From assembly GCA_049513695.1 (NCBI GenBank), contig JBEKVW010000031.1, positions 1-21,540 of the forward strand: a stretch of DNA of 21,540 nt, written 5' to 3'. The notes below the pieces were generated by a model. The model had not been told where the DNA came from and searched no databases. It saw only the letters and a program-made list of their open reading frames with translations. The DNA comes from UBA1162 sp049513695. Lineage in GTDB: Bacteria > Chloroflexota > Dehalococcoidia > GIF9 > UBA5629. Positions 15,007-21,540 of the stretch are shown here, in pieces; the stretch's first letter is position 1, and every line of letters starts with the position of its first letter. The translations under genes were made by a program, and so were the position numbers.

Positions 15007-15132
15007 TTTCCCTCCTTACGTATTTAATTTTCGCACAACATTATAACTCAATCGTCAAATCTTTGTTTTCGGCACTATTATACATGAGTGTGAGATATGA
15101 TGTAACATTATATTGTTTTATCGAGCAAATAT
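15007..15132. promoter_or_regulatory. Divergent intergenic region between the enoyl-CoA hydratase gene and dxr
   Basis: The 126-bp region must hold promoters in both directions. On the reverse strand a perfect TATAAT lies at 15040-15045, with AAGGAGG at 15011-15017 before the hydratase start; no good -35 is seen. On the forward strand TATATT (15109-15114) or TATGAT (15096-15101) could serve dxr, again without a matching -35. No clear operator palindrome was found. Confidence 0.4.
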
Positions 15133-16266
15133 ATGGGAAATGCGGTTAAAAAACTGGCCATTTTAGGTTCGACAGGCTCCATCGGGCAGCAAACGCTGGA
15201 TATTGTCCGTAATTTCAGAGACAGTTTCCAGGTGATCGGGTTGGCCTGCAGTAACAGCATCGATAGTTTCACGGCGCAATTGAAGGAATTCTCACCGGCT
15301 TTTGCCCATATCGATGCAAAGGCCCAGCTTCCAGGTAATGTCAAAATGCTATCGATGGAAGATATGGCTTCTCATCCCGACGTTGATGTAGTAGTGATCG
15401 CGACTACGGGAAGGGCCGGCCTCGCTCCGGCACTAGCCGCCATTAAGTCAGGTAAAACCGTGGCCGTAGCCAATAAGGAGATACTGGTCATGGCCGGAGC
15501 ATTGATTACCAGCATGGCCGCCGAATCCGGGGCTCGCATCCTGCCAATAGACAGCGAGCACAGCGCCATCTGGCAATGCCTGCGTGGAGAGGAAGCTGAT
15601 ATATCCCGGCTGCTTTTAACAGCTTCGGGCGGACCTTTTTTCGGCCTTTCACGGCGCAAGCTGTCCAAAGTTACAGTAAAAGACGCCTTAAACCATCCCA
15701 CCTGGAAAATGGGGAAAAAAGTTACCATTGACTCGGCAACACTCTTCAACAAGGGGCTGGAAGCTATTGAGGCACGCTGGCTGTTCAACATCCCTTATGA
15801 AAAAATTGAGATCATTATCCACCGCCAGAGCGTTGTTCATTCGATGATCGAGTTCACTGACGGCTCGATCAAGGCACAGTTGAGCACGCCCGATATGCAT
15901 TTACCAATCCAGTATGCCCTTTTTCATCCGCAGAGGGTCCATAATGGCAAAATTGAGCACGTTGATTTCTCCCGCACACAAACGTTTTCCTTTGAACCTG
16001 TCAATTACGCTGATTTCCCCTGCCTGAAGCTGGCGCTGGCAGCCGCCAACCAAAGCGGCTCTTACCCGGCCGTGTTATGCGCAGCGGATGAGATCGCAGT
16101 GGAAATGTTCTTGAACAATTCCATAGGGTTCCTGGATATAGCCCGCATTATCGAAAAGACTCTGGATATGCATCAACCGGTTGCCAATCCCGGCATAGAA
16201 GACATACTTGCAGCCGATGCCTGGGCCCGGAAAACAGCTCTCAAAGTCGCAAGGAAGGAATTTTAA
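15133..16266 (+). CDS. dxr: 1-deoxy-D-xylulose 5-phosphate reductoisomerase
   Basis: This is the second step of the MEP isoprenoid pathway, NADPH-dependent conversion of DXP to MEP. The 377 residues carry GSTGSIGQQTLD (12-23) for NADPH and ANKEILVMAG (113-122). The metal ligands are Asp140, Glu142 (PIDSEHSA) and Glu210 (NKGLEAIEA). The substrate loop HPTWKMG is at 188-194, and HRQSVVHSMIEF with LSTPDMHLPIQYAL follow. The start ATG fits the family N-terminus but has no visible Shine-Dalgarno. The stop overlaps the rseP start by one base (TAATG). It is co-transcribed with rseP and ispG. Confidence 0.96.
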   Translation: MGNAVKKLAILGSTGSIGQQTLDIVRNFRDSFQVIGLACSNSIDSFTAQLKEFSPAFAHIDAKAQLPGNVKMLSMEDMASHPDVDVVVIATTGRAGLAPALAAIKSGKTVAVANKEILVMAGALITSMAAESGARILPIDSEHSAIWQCLRGEEADISRLLLTASGGPFFGLSRRKLSKVTVKDALNHPTWKMGKKVTIDSATLFNKGLEAIEARWLFNIPYEKIEIIIHRQSVVHSMIEFTDGSIKAQLSTPDMHLPIQYALFHPQRVHNGKIEHVDFSRTQTFSFEPVNYADFPCLKLALAAANQSGSYPAVLCAADEIAVEMFLNNSIGFLDIARIIEKTLDMHQPVANPGIEDILAADAWARKTALKVARKEF

Positions 16267-17324
16267 TGTTTGTAACCATACTAGTTTTTCTGGCATTGCT
16301 CATAATATTGGTCATTACACACGAGTTGGGACACTTCACGGCAGCCAAGCTGACCAAGGTTAAAGTCGAGGAATTCGGTATCGGGTTTCCCCCCAAAATA
16401 TTCGGCATTAAACGGGGCGAGACGATCTACTCGATAAATGCCATTCCCCTGGGAGGATTCACCAGGCTGCTGGGAGAAGAAGACCCCACAATGCCGGGCA
16501 GCCTGGCTAGTAAAAGCATCCCGGCCAGGATTTTCGTTCTCAGCGCAGGATCGATATTGAACATACTCCTTCCCATACTGCTTTTTTCCATCAGTTTTAT
16601 GATTCCGCATGACGTAACGATGGAAAAGGTTATGATCAAGGATGTTGCCGATGGTTCACCTGCGCAGGCTGCTGGAATAGAGGCCGGCGACCGCATCCTA
16701 TCGATAAACGGGCACCAGGTAAAGAACCGGGCGGACGTCAGCTATCTATTACAGCTCAACCTTGGCTCATCAACCCGCATAGCCATACAGGAGCAGGATT
16801 TTAGTGAAAAGACCATAACCGTCACACCACGCTGGAATCCTCCGCAGGGTCAGGGCGCCACAGGCGTTACCATGGCTTCAGCAGACTCCACAACGGTGAC
16901 AGAATCGACGCCTTTCTGGCAGGCCATCCCCGACAGCATCACCCATAGCTGGGAAATACTCGTGCTTTTCCGCAATGAAATCACAAGTTGGTTCTTCAGG
17001 GGCACAGTGCCCCAACTGGCGGGCCCGATAGCCATTGCGCAATTGACGGGAGAGGTTGTGAAAGCGGGCATCAGCCCGCTGCTGGAATTCGCTGCGCTGA
17101 TCAGCATCAACCTGGGCATTTTCAACCTGCTTCCCTTCCCGGGCCTTGATGGAGGCCGCCTCATCTTTGTCCTGCTGGAATGGGTAAGACGGGGCAAAAG
17201 GATCTCCCCTCAAAAGGAGGGCCTGGTCCACCTGATAGGATTTATTGCCCTTATCCTGCTGATTCTGGTCATAAGCTATTTCGATGTAGCAAGAATTATC
17301 CACGGAGAAAGCCTGATACCTTGA
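16266..17324 (+). CDS. rseP: RIP metalloprotease RseP (site-2 protease family)
   Basis: This membrane-embedded zinc protease cuts within or near membrane segments of anti-sigma factors and leftover signal peptides. The 352 residues carry the zinc motif HELGH (19-23) in the first membrane helix, one PDZ domain (about 110-195, with DGSPAQAAGIEAGDRILSING) and NLLPFPGLDGGRL (287-299), where Asp295 is the third ligand. Three or four hydrophobic segments are visible. There is a single PDZ domain, against two in E. coli RseP. The start overlaps the dxr stop. The gene ends at TTGA, where ispG begins. Substrates are unknown, and no anti-sigma factor is encoded nearby. Confidence 0.93.
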   Translation: MFVTILVFLALLIILVITHELGHFTAAKLTKVKVEEFGIGFPPKIFGIKRGETIYSINAIPLGGFTRLLGEEDPTMPGSLASKSIPARIFVLSAGSILNILLPILLFSISFMIPHDVTMEKVMIKDVADGSPAQAAGIEAGDRILSINGHQVKNRADVSYLLQLNLGSSTRIAIQEQDFSEKTITVTPRWNPPQGQGATGVTMASADSTTVTESTPFWQAIPDSITHSWEILVLFRNEITSWFFRGTVPQLAGPIAIAQLTGEVVKAGISPLLEFAALISINLGIFNLLPFPGLDGGRLIFVLLEWVRRGKRISPQKEGLVHLIGFIALILLILVISYFDVARIIHGESLIP

Positions 17325-18367
17325 GAAAGCGCCGAATTTCACATTCCATACACGTTGGCGACGTACAGGTTGGCGGTGGTGCACCCGTTGTTGTCCAATC
17401 TATGACCAAGACGGATACGCGGGACGTCAGGGCTACCATAAACCAGATAAAAGAGCTGCAGGACCTGGGCTGTGAAATCATCCGGGTGGCTGTTCCTGAC
17501 CAGCAGGCTGCTGAAGCTATAGAGCGAATCAAAAAGAAGATATCGATACCACTGATCGCCGATATACATTTCGACTACCGTCTGGCTCTGGCCGCTATCG
17601 ATAAGGGCGCTGATGGCCTGAGGCTGAATCCGGGCAACATCCGCAATACAGATCATATACAGAAAGTTGTGACCGCCGCCAGAAAAAGGTCTATTCCGAT
17701 CAGGATTGGGGTGAATTTCGGCAGCCTGCCGCAGGACAAGCAGGGAAAATCATCCACCGTGAGTTATATGGTTAAGCTGGCCATGGGTCAGGTCAGGCTC
17801 CTGGAAGGAATGGACTTCGGCCTGATCAAAATAGCACTCAAGGCCTTCGATGTACCCACTACCGTAGCCGCCTACCGAAGCATCGCCCGTAAAACGCCCT
17901 ATCCCCTGCACATTGGGATCACTGAAGCCGGATTACCCGGCACAGGCATTATCAGGAGCGCTGTCGGGATCGGTATACTTCTGTACGACGGACTTGGAGA
18001 TACCATCAGGGTATCGCTCAGCTCCCATCCCCGGGATGAGATATTCGCCGCTTATGAAATTCTTAAGTCCCTCAATATGCGTCAGCACGGCCCGGTGCTG
18101 TTAAGCTGCCCTTCCTGCGGGCGCAGCGAGACGGATATCCTGGGGCTGGCGCAAACGGTCAGCGAATATCTGCAGGATGTTAAGAAACCTGTAAAGGTGG
18201 CGGTGATGGGATGCATAGTGAACGGCCCCGGCGAGGCCCGGGACGCCGATGTCGGCATCGCCTGCGGCAAAGGTCGCGGCGCTATATTCAAGAAGGGCAA
18301 GGTGGTGAAAACCGTTGAAGAACACCAATTCCTTCAGGCATTAATGCAAGAAATCTCGAGCCTGTAA
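17321..18367 (+). CDS. ispG: 4-hydroxy-3-methylbut-2-en-1-yl diphosphate synthase
   Basis: This iron-sulfur enzyme of the MEP pathway converts MEcPP to HMBPP. I place the start at the TTG overlapping the rseP stop (TTGA). GGAGAA lies about 11 nt upstream, and the N-terminus (RKRRISHSIHVGDVQVGG) then fits the family, giving 348 residues. An in-frame ATG at 17180 would overlap rseP by 145 bp and add sequence unlike IspG. The 4Fe-4S ligands are Cys263, Cys266 (SCPSCGR) and Cys298 (MGCIVNGPGEA), with Glu305, matching the E. coli enzyme's C270, C273, C305 and E312. The TIM-barrel substrate motifs GADGLRLNPGN and RIGVNFGSL are present. It is the last gene of the dxr-rseP-ispG unit. Confidence 0.96.
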   Translation: MRKRRISHSIHVGDVQVGGGAPVVVQSMTKTDTRDVRATINQIKELQDLGCEIIRVAVPDQQAAEAIERIKKKISIPLIADIHFDYRLALAAIDKGADGLRLNPGNIRNTDHIQKVVTAARKRSIPIRIGVNFGSLPQDKQGKSSTVSYMVKLAMGQVRLLEGMDFGLIKIALKAFDVPTTVAAYRSIARKTPYPLHIGITEAGLPGTGIIRSAVGIGILLYDGLGDTIRVSLSSHPRDEIFAAYEILKSLNMRQHGPVLLSCPSCGRSETDILGLAQTVSEYLQDVKKPVKVAVMGCIVNGPGEARDADVGIACGKGRGAIFKKGKVVKTVEEHQFLQALMQEISSL

Positions 18368-18472
18368 AAGACCTGTCTCCTCTAATTCTCAATTGGCGAG
18401 CCGGTCAGCAGCTTTTAAATTCATTGCGAATATTCTAAAATACGCCGATAACTATTCGAAGGGGATGACAAC

Positions 18473-20176
18473 ATGCGTTTCTCCAGATTGTTGGGCAGGA
18501 CTCTCAAAGAAGCGCCTTCCGATGCCGACTGCATCAGCCACCAGTACCTGGTACGTTCCGGCATGATCCAGCAGGTGGCTACCGGCGTCTACTCTTACAT
18601 GCCTTTGGGCTGGAGGGTGTTGAGGAAAATTGAACAGATTATTCGTGAAGAGATGGATAAGGCCGGGGGTCAGGAGCTGATGATGCCCTCCCTGCAGCCG
18701 CTTGAGCTTTGGGAAAAATCCGGCAGGCTGCCTTCCTTCGATAAGACTATCTTCATGGTAACCGATCGCAAAGAACATAAACTCGTCATCGGTCCTACGC
18801 ACGAAGAAGTGATAACCGACCTCGTACGGCGCACAGTGCAGAGCTACCGTGACCTGCCGCAGATGCCCTATCAAATTCAGAACAAGTTCAGGGACGAACC
18901 GAGGCCGCGGGGCGGATTGTTAAGGGTACGCGAGTTCTTCATGAAGGACCTTTACAGCTTCGATGTCGATGAAGCTGGCCTTAACCAGAGCTACGATAAA
19001 ATGATACAGGCTTACAAGAATATATATTCACGCTGCGGGCTTCCAACTGTTATGGTGGAAGCTGACAGCGGCGCCATAGGCGGCAAGGCTTCTCACGAGT
19101 TCATGCTCATCACCGAAAGCGGGGAAGACGAGATCATTTATTGCCAGAAATGCGACTACGCCGCCAATACTGAGAAAGCCACAAGCATCAAGATTGCCAA
19201 CGCACCCGCCAAATTGCTAAAGGTGGAGGAGGTCTCCACGCCCCGATTAAAAGCGATCGATGAGGTAGCCGGGTTTCTGGGAGTGAAACCCAACCAGACG
19301 CTGAAGTCAGTTTTCTATGTTGCCGATGGAAGCGTAATCTTCGTCGTAATCAGGGGCGACCTGGAAGTCAACGAAATAAAATTGAAGAACGTGATCAAGT
19401 GCAACGATCTGCATATGGCCAGCGAAGCTGAGACCAGGGAAGCGGGGCTGGTCGCCGGGTATGCCTCACCCATCGCTATTAAAAATCTCAAGATCATCGC
19501 CGACGATTCAATCACGCTGGGCAGTAACTTCGTAGCCGGGGCCAATAAACCCGATACCCATTTGAAAAACGTCAACTATCCGCGCGACTTCAAAGCCGAT
19601 GTCATTACTGATATTGCCAGGGCGCATGCGGGCGATCTATGCCCCAGGTGCCAGGGTGAACTCAAGACGCAGCGCGGGATTGAAGTAGGACATGTATTCA
19701 AGTTGGGTACCTTCCTGAGCGAGCGTCTCGGCGCCTGTTATCTGGATAAAGATGGCTCTACCAAGCCGATCGTAATGGGGACCTACGGAATCGGGCTGGG
19801 AAGGCTGCTGGCTGCTGCGGTGGAGCAGAACAATGATGAGAAGGGCATCCTCTGGCCGCTGCCGATCGCTCCCTACCATCTCTATTTGTGCCCCATCAAG
19901 GCCCAGGACACCAAGGTTATGAGTGCCGCTGAAAAGCTATACTCCGACCTGACTGCCGCCGGGATAGAAGTGCTATTCGATGATCGTCAGGAATCCCCGG
20001 GCATTAAGTTCAACGATGCAGATTTGATCGGCATCCCTCTTCGGGTGGTCGTCAGCCCCCGTACACTCCAGAGCAACAGCGTAGAGGTCAAGTGGCGTAA
20101 AGAGAAACAATCTCAGATAATGCCGCTGGAAGGGTTAGTCGCCAGCCTTCAAGCCATGCTGCAAATAAGTAAGTAG
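18473..20176 (+). CDS. proS: Prolyl-tRNA synthetase, bacterial type with editing domain
   Basis: This enzyme charges tRNA-Pro. The 567 residues show class II motif 1 (around 38-76), motif 2 (FRDEPRPRGGLLRVREFFMK, 139-158) and motif 3 (GTYGIGLGRLLAA). An inserted YbaK-like editing domain lies at about 235-385, with Lys278 (QTLKSVFY) where E. coli has Lys279, so mischarged alanyl-tRNA-Pro is probably cleared. An anticodon-binding domain follows from about residue 460. AAGGGGA precedes the ATG. The 105-bp gap after ispG holds at best a weak promoter (TAAAAT at 18436-18441), so partial read-through from ispG is possible. The gene converges on the response regulator with only 4 bp between stops. 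Confidence 0.96.
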   Translation: MRFSRLLGRTLKEAPSDADCISHQYLVRSGMIQQVATGVYSYMPLGWRVLRKIEQIIREEMDKAGGQELMMPSLQPLELWEKSGRLPSFDKTIFMVTDRKEHKLVIGPTHEEVITDLVRRTVQSYRDLPQMPYQIQNKFRDEPRPRGGLLRVREFFMKDLYSFDVDEAGLNQSYDKMIQAYKNIYSRCGLPTVMVEADSGAIGGKASHEFMLITESGEDEIIYCQKCDYAANTEKATSIKIANAPAKLLKVEEVSTPRLKAIDEVAGFLGVKPNQTLKSVFYVADGSVIFVVIRGDLEVNEIKLKNVIKCNDLHMASEAETREAGLVAGYASPIAIKNLKIIADDSITLGSNFVAGANKPDTHLKNVNYPRDFKADVITDIARAHAGDLCPRCQGELKTQRGIEVGHVFKLGTFLSERLGACYLDKDGSTKPIVMGTYGIGLGRLLAAAVEQNNDEKGILWPLPIAPYHLYLCPIKAQDTKVMSAAEKLYSDLTAAGIEVLFDDRQESPGIKFNDADLIGIPLRVVVSPRTLQSNSVEVKWRKEKQSQIMPLEGLVASLQAMLQISK

Positions 20177-20180
20177 CTAG

Positions 20181-21281
20181 TTAGTTCTGCTTGGACTGTG
20201 TTTTTTTCTTGTTCTTCTGGTCATACATGAGCCTGTCCGCCCGCGTTAATAGCTCATCTATGGAACATGGTTTGTTGGCATCATACATAGTTATGCCTAT
20301 GCTCAGAGAAAGTTTGTAGCCGCGGATCATCTTTGAGTTAAACTTTTCCAGATTACGCATTAAACGGTCCATTATCACCTGCTGGCTCTCTTCCAGTGCA
20401 TCGATAGCCACCAGTACGAATTCATCTCCCCCCAGGCGCGCCACAATGTCGGATTTACGCGAATTTTCCATCAGGAATTTAGCAGTTGCGATCAGAGCCT
20501 TATCTCCTTCTTCATGCCCGAGTGTATCATTGATCCATTTCATACCATCTACATCAATATAAAACAGGTATGTTTTACCCCTCATACGGGTTGCCAGTTT
20601 CATTTGCTGCTCTACGAGTATAAAGAATCCACGCCTGTTCAGGATTCCTGTAAGGGCATCGTGGATCGCTACATTCTGCAGTTCCACGACCTGCCTGGAT
20701 AAAAGGTCTTCGGCATCCTTCAATCTTGCCAGCGCAGCTTCCAGTTCCCTGTTTTTATGAACCGCCGTCTCGAACGTGGACAGCAGCAGGTCGAGGGTCT
20801 GATGGTGGTCAAAGCTCAGCCTGTGTTTCTGACCGCCGAAGTATAAGTCGGTGGTCTTGGCGGACAACGGATTCTGCCGTATATCCAGGTTGATGAGGAC
20901 ATGTTTGATACGGGATATCAAAACCTCGTCATCATAGGGCTTGGCTACAAAATGATCAGCGCCGGATTTAAGCCCCTGTATAACATCGATGGGATCGGAA
21001 AAAGGAGTCAGGGCGATAAACGGAATTTCCCTGAGGCTGACATGTTTTTTTACGTACTGACAAAGCTGCCACCCATCCATTTCAGGCATGATAATATCGC
21101 TGACAATGATGGAGGGCTTGCGTTTCTTCAAGAAATCTACGGCCTGCTTTCCGTTTTCTACCGCCGAAACTGTAAAGCCATGATCTTCCAGCAGGTGCCT
21201 GAGCTTTTCAGCATGTGCATGGCTGTCTCCAACTATCAGGATCTCGTCTTTTTTTGTATTGCCATCATATGATTTTTCCAT
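20181..21281 (-). CDS. Response regulator with GGDEF output (probable diguanylate cyclase)
   Basis: The 366 residues make up a receiver domain (about 13-132), a linker with a coiled-coil stretch (about 165-205) and a GGDEF domain (about 205-362). The receiver has phospho-acceptor Asp62 (VSDIIMPEMDG), Thr92 and Lys114 (AKPY). The acidic pair that binds magnesium is reduced to one residue, Gly18-Asp19 in place of Asp-Asp. The GGDEF motif is intact (RLGGDEF, 282-288) and an I-site RxxD (Arg275-Asp278) lies five residues before it, so c-di-GMP synthesis with product inhibition is expected. No EAL domain, cognate kinase or membrane segment is present. GGGAG lies 7 nt before the ATG. The start is 18 bp after the pheT stop on the same strand, so the two may be co-transcribed. 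Confidence 0.9.
   Translation of the reverse strand: MEKSYDGNTKKDEILIVGDSHAHAEKLRHLLEDHGFTVSAVENGKQAVDFLKKRKPSIIVSDIIMPEMDGWQLCQYVKKHVSLREIPFIALTPFSDPIDVIQGLKSGADHFVAKPYDDEVLISRIKHVLINLDIRQNPLSAKTTDLYFGGQKHRLSFDHHQTLDLLLSTFETAVHKNRELEAALARLKDAEDLLSRQVVELQNVAIHDALTGILNRRGFFILVEQQMKLATRMRGKTYLFYIDVDGMKWINDTLGHEEGDKALIATAKFLMENSRKSDIVARLGGDEFVLVAIDALEESQQVIMDRLMRNLEKFNSKMIRGYKLSLSIGITMYDANKPCSIDELLTRADRLMYDQKNKKKTQSKQN
20183..20207 (+). terminator. Weak candidate terminator for proS inside the converging gene
   Basis: AGTTC (20183-20187) and GGACT (20193-20197) form a 5-bp stem with one G-U pair and a 5-nt loop, and seven T residues follow at 20201-20207. It lies 7 bp after the proS stop and overlaps the lysine-rich C-terminal codons of the reverse-strand gene. 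The stem is short, so this is tentative. Confidence 0.32.
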
Positions 21282-21299
21282 CTTTTTACTCCCAGCAGC

Positions 21300-21540
21300 C
21301 TATGACCGCAGGTTGGCGCCCAGTTCCCCGGACAGTTTTTTCAGAATGTGCTTCTGTATTGCGTCGACTTCTTCGTCTTTCAAAGTATGATCGGCGGCCA
21401 GATAGATAAGCCTGAAAGCCATGGATTTCTTCCCGGACGGTATCTGTTCCCCGGCATACAGGTCGAATAGACTGACTTCCGAGACCAGGTTAAAGCCCCT
21501 TATTATGTCGACGATTTTATCGTAAGTCACATCGCTATCT
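21300..21540 (-). CDS. pheT: Phenylalanyl-tRNA synthetase beta subunit, C-terminal end (partial)
   Basis: Only the last 79 or so codons lie in the window; the reading frame is open to its right edge (DSDVTYDKIVDII). The sequence is the ferredoxin-fold anticodon-binding (FDX-ACB) domain that ends PheT: LVSEVSLFDLYAGEQIPSGK, then KSMAFRLIYLAADHTLKDEE and GANLRS at the C-terminus. A GTG codon near the edge is an internal valine, not a start. The gene ends 18 bp before the response regulator. Confidence 0.9.
   Translation of the reverse strand, partial: DSDVTYDKIVDIIRGFNLVSEVSLFDLYAGEQIPSGKKSMAFRLIYLAADHTLKDEEVDAIQKHILKKLSGELGANLRS

Noticed and set aside
17180..17320. Upstream in-frame ATG extending ispG by 47 codons into rseP
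   Set aside because: The extra residues do not resemble IspG and would overlap the end of rseP by 145 bp. The TTG at 17321 has a ribosome site and gives the family N-terminus.

Overview
The window is an ordinary stretch of bacterial chromosome with tight operons and short intergenic gaps. There is no rRNA, tRNA, CRISPR array, insertion sequence or prophage. The gene content points to an anaerobic or facultative member of the Chloroflexota, most likely a Dehalococcoidia relative. That placement is inferred from the short form of ThiC, the short EF-Ts, the order rpsB-tsf-pyrH-frr-cdsA-dxr-rseP-ispG-proS, and the several acyl-CoA-metabolism genes. I could not run a phylogeny. TTG start codons are frequent (five of nineteen genes with a visible start).

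Left part (1-5942). A secreted, membrane-anchored protein built of IPT/Ig-like repeats comes first. It is followed by a TPP riboswitch with a legible terminator/antiterminator, and then a tightly packed set: thiC, a cinA-like gene, speD and speB. Gaps in this set are +20, -10 and -4 bp, and it ends in an intrinsic terminator. The polyamine genes and the cinA-like gene therefore appear to share the thiamine switch. The CinA homologue has lost the serine of its deamidase domain. SpeD and SpeB sit together with no SpeE in view.

Middle part (5894-9355). A consensus promoter drives an unusual protein that joins an integrase-type helical N-terminal domain to a complete GreA. Next come two adjacent acyl-CoA dehydrogenases whose active-site and FAD-binding motifs look complementary, suggesting a heteromeric enzyme. 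A 15-bp-stem terminator closes this unit.

Right part (9372-21540). The translation and cell-envelope cluster rpsB-tsf-pyrH-frr-cdsA runs left to right, with no uppS between frr and cdsA. It is interrupted by a reverse-strand pair encoding an enoyl-CoA hydratase and a 3-hydroxyacyl-CoA dehydrogenase. It then resumes as dxr-rseP-ispG-proS: MEP isoprenoid synthesis, site-2 protease and ProRS. Together with the two dehydrogenases, the window holds every beta-oxidation step except thiolase. At the right edge, on the reverse strand, the C-terminal end of pheT is followed 18 bp later by a response regulator with a GGDEF output domain.

The observations most worth following are the integrase-fold/GreA fusion, the acyl-CoA dehydrogenase pair, and the riboswitch-controlled thiC-cinA-speD-speB operon.
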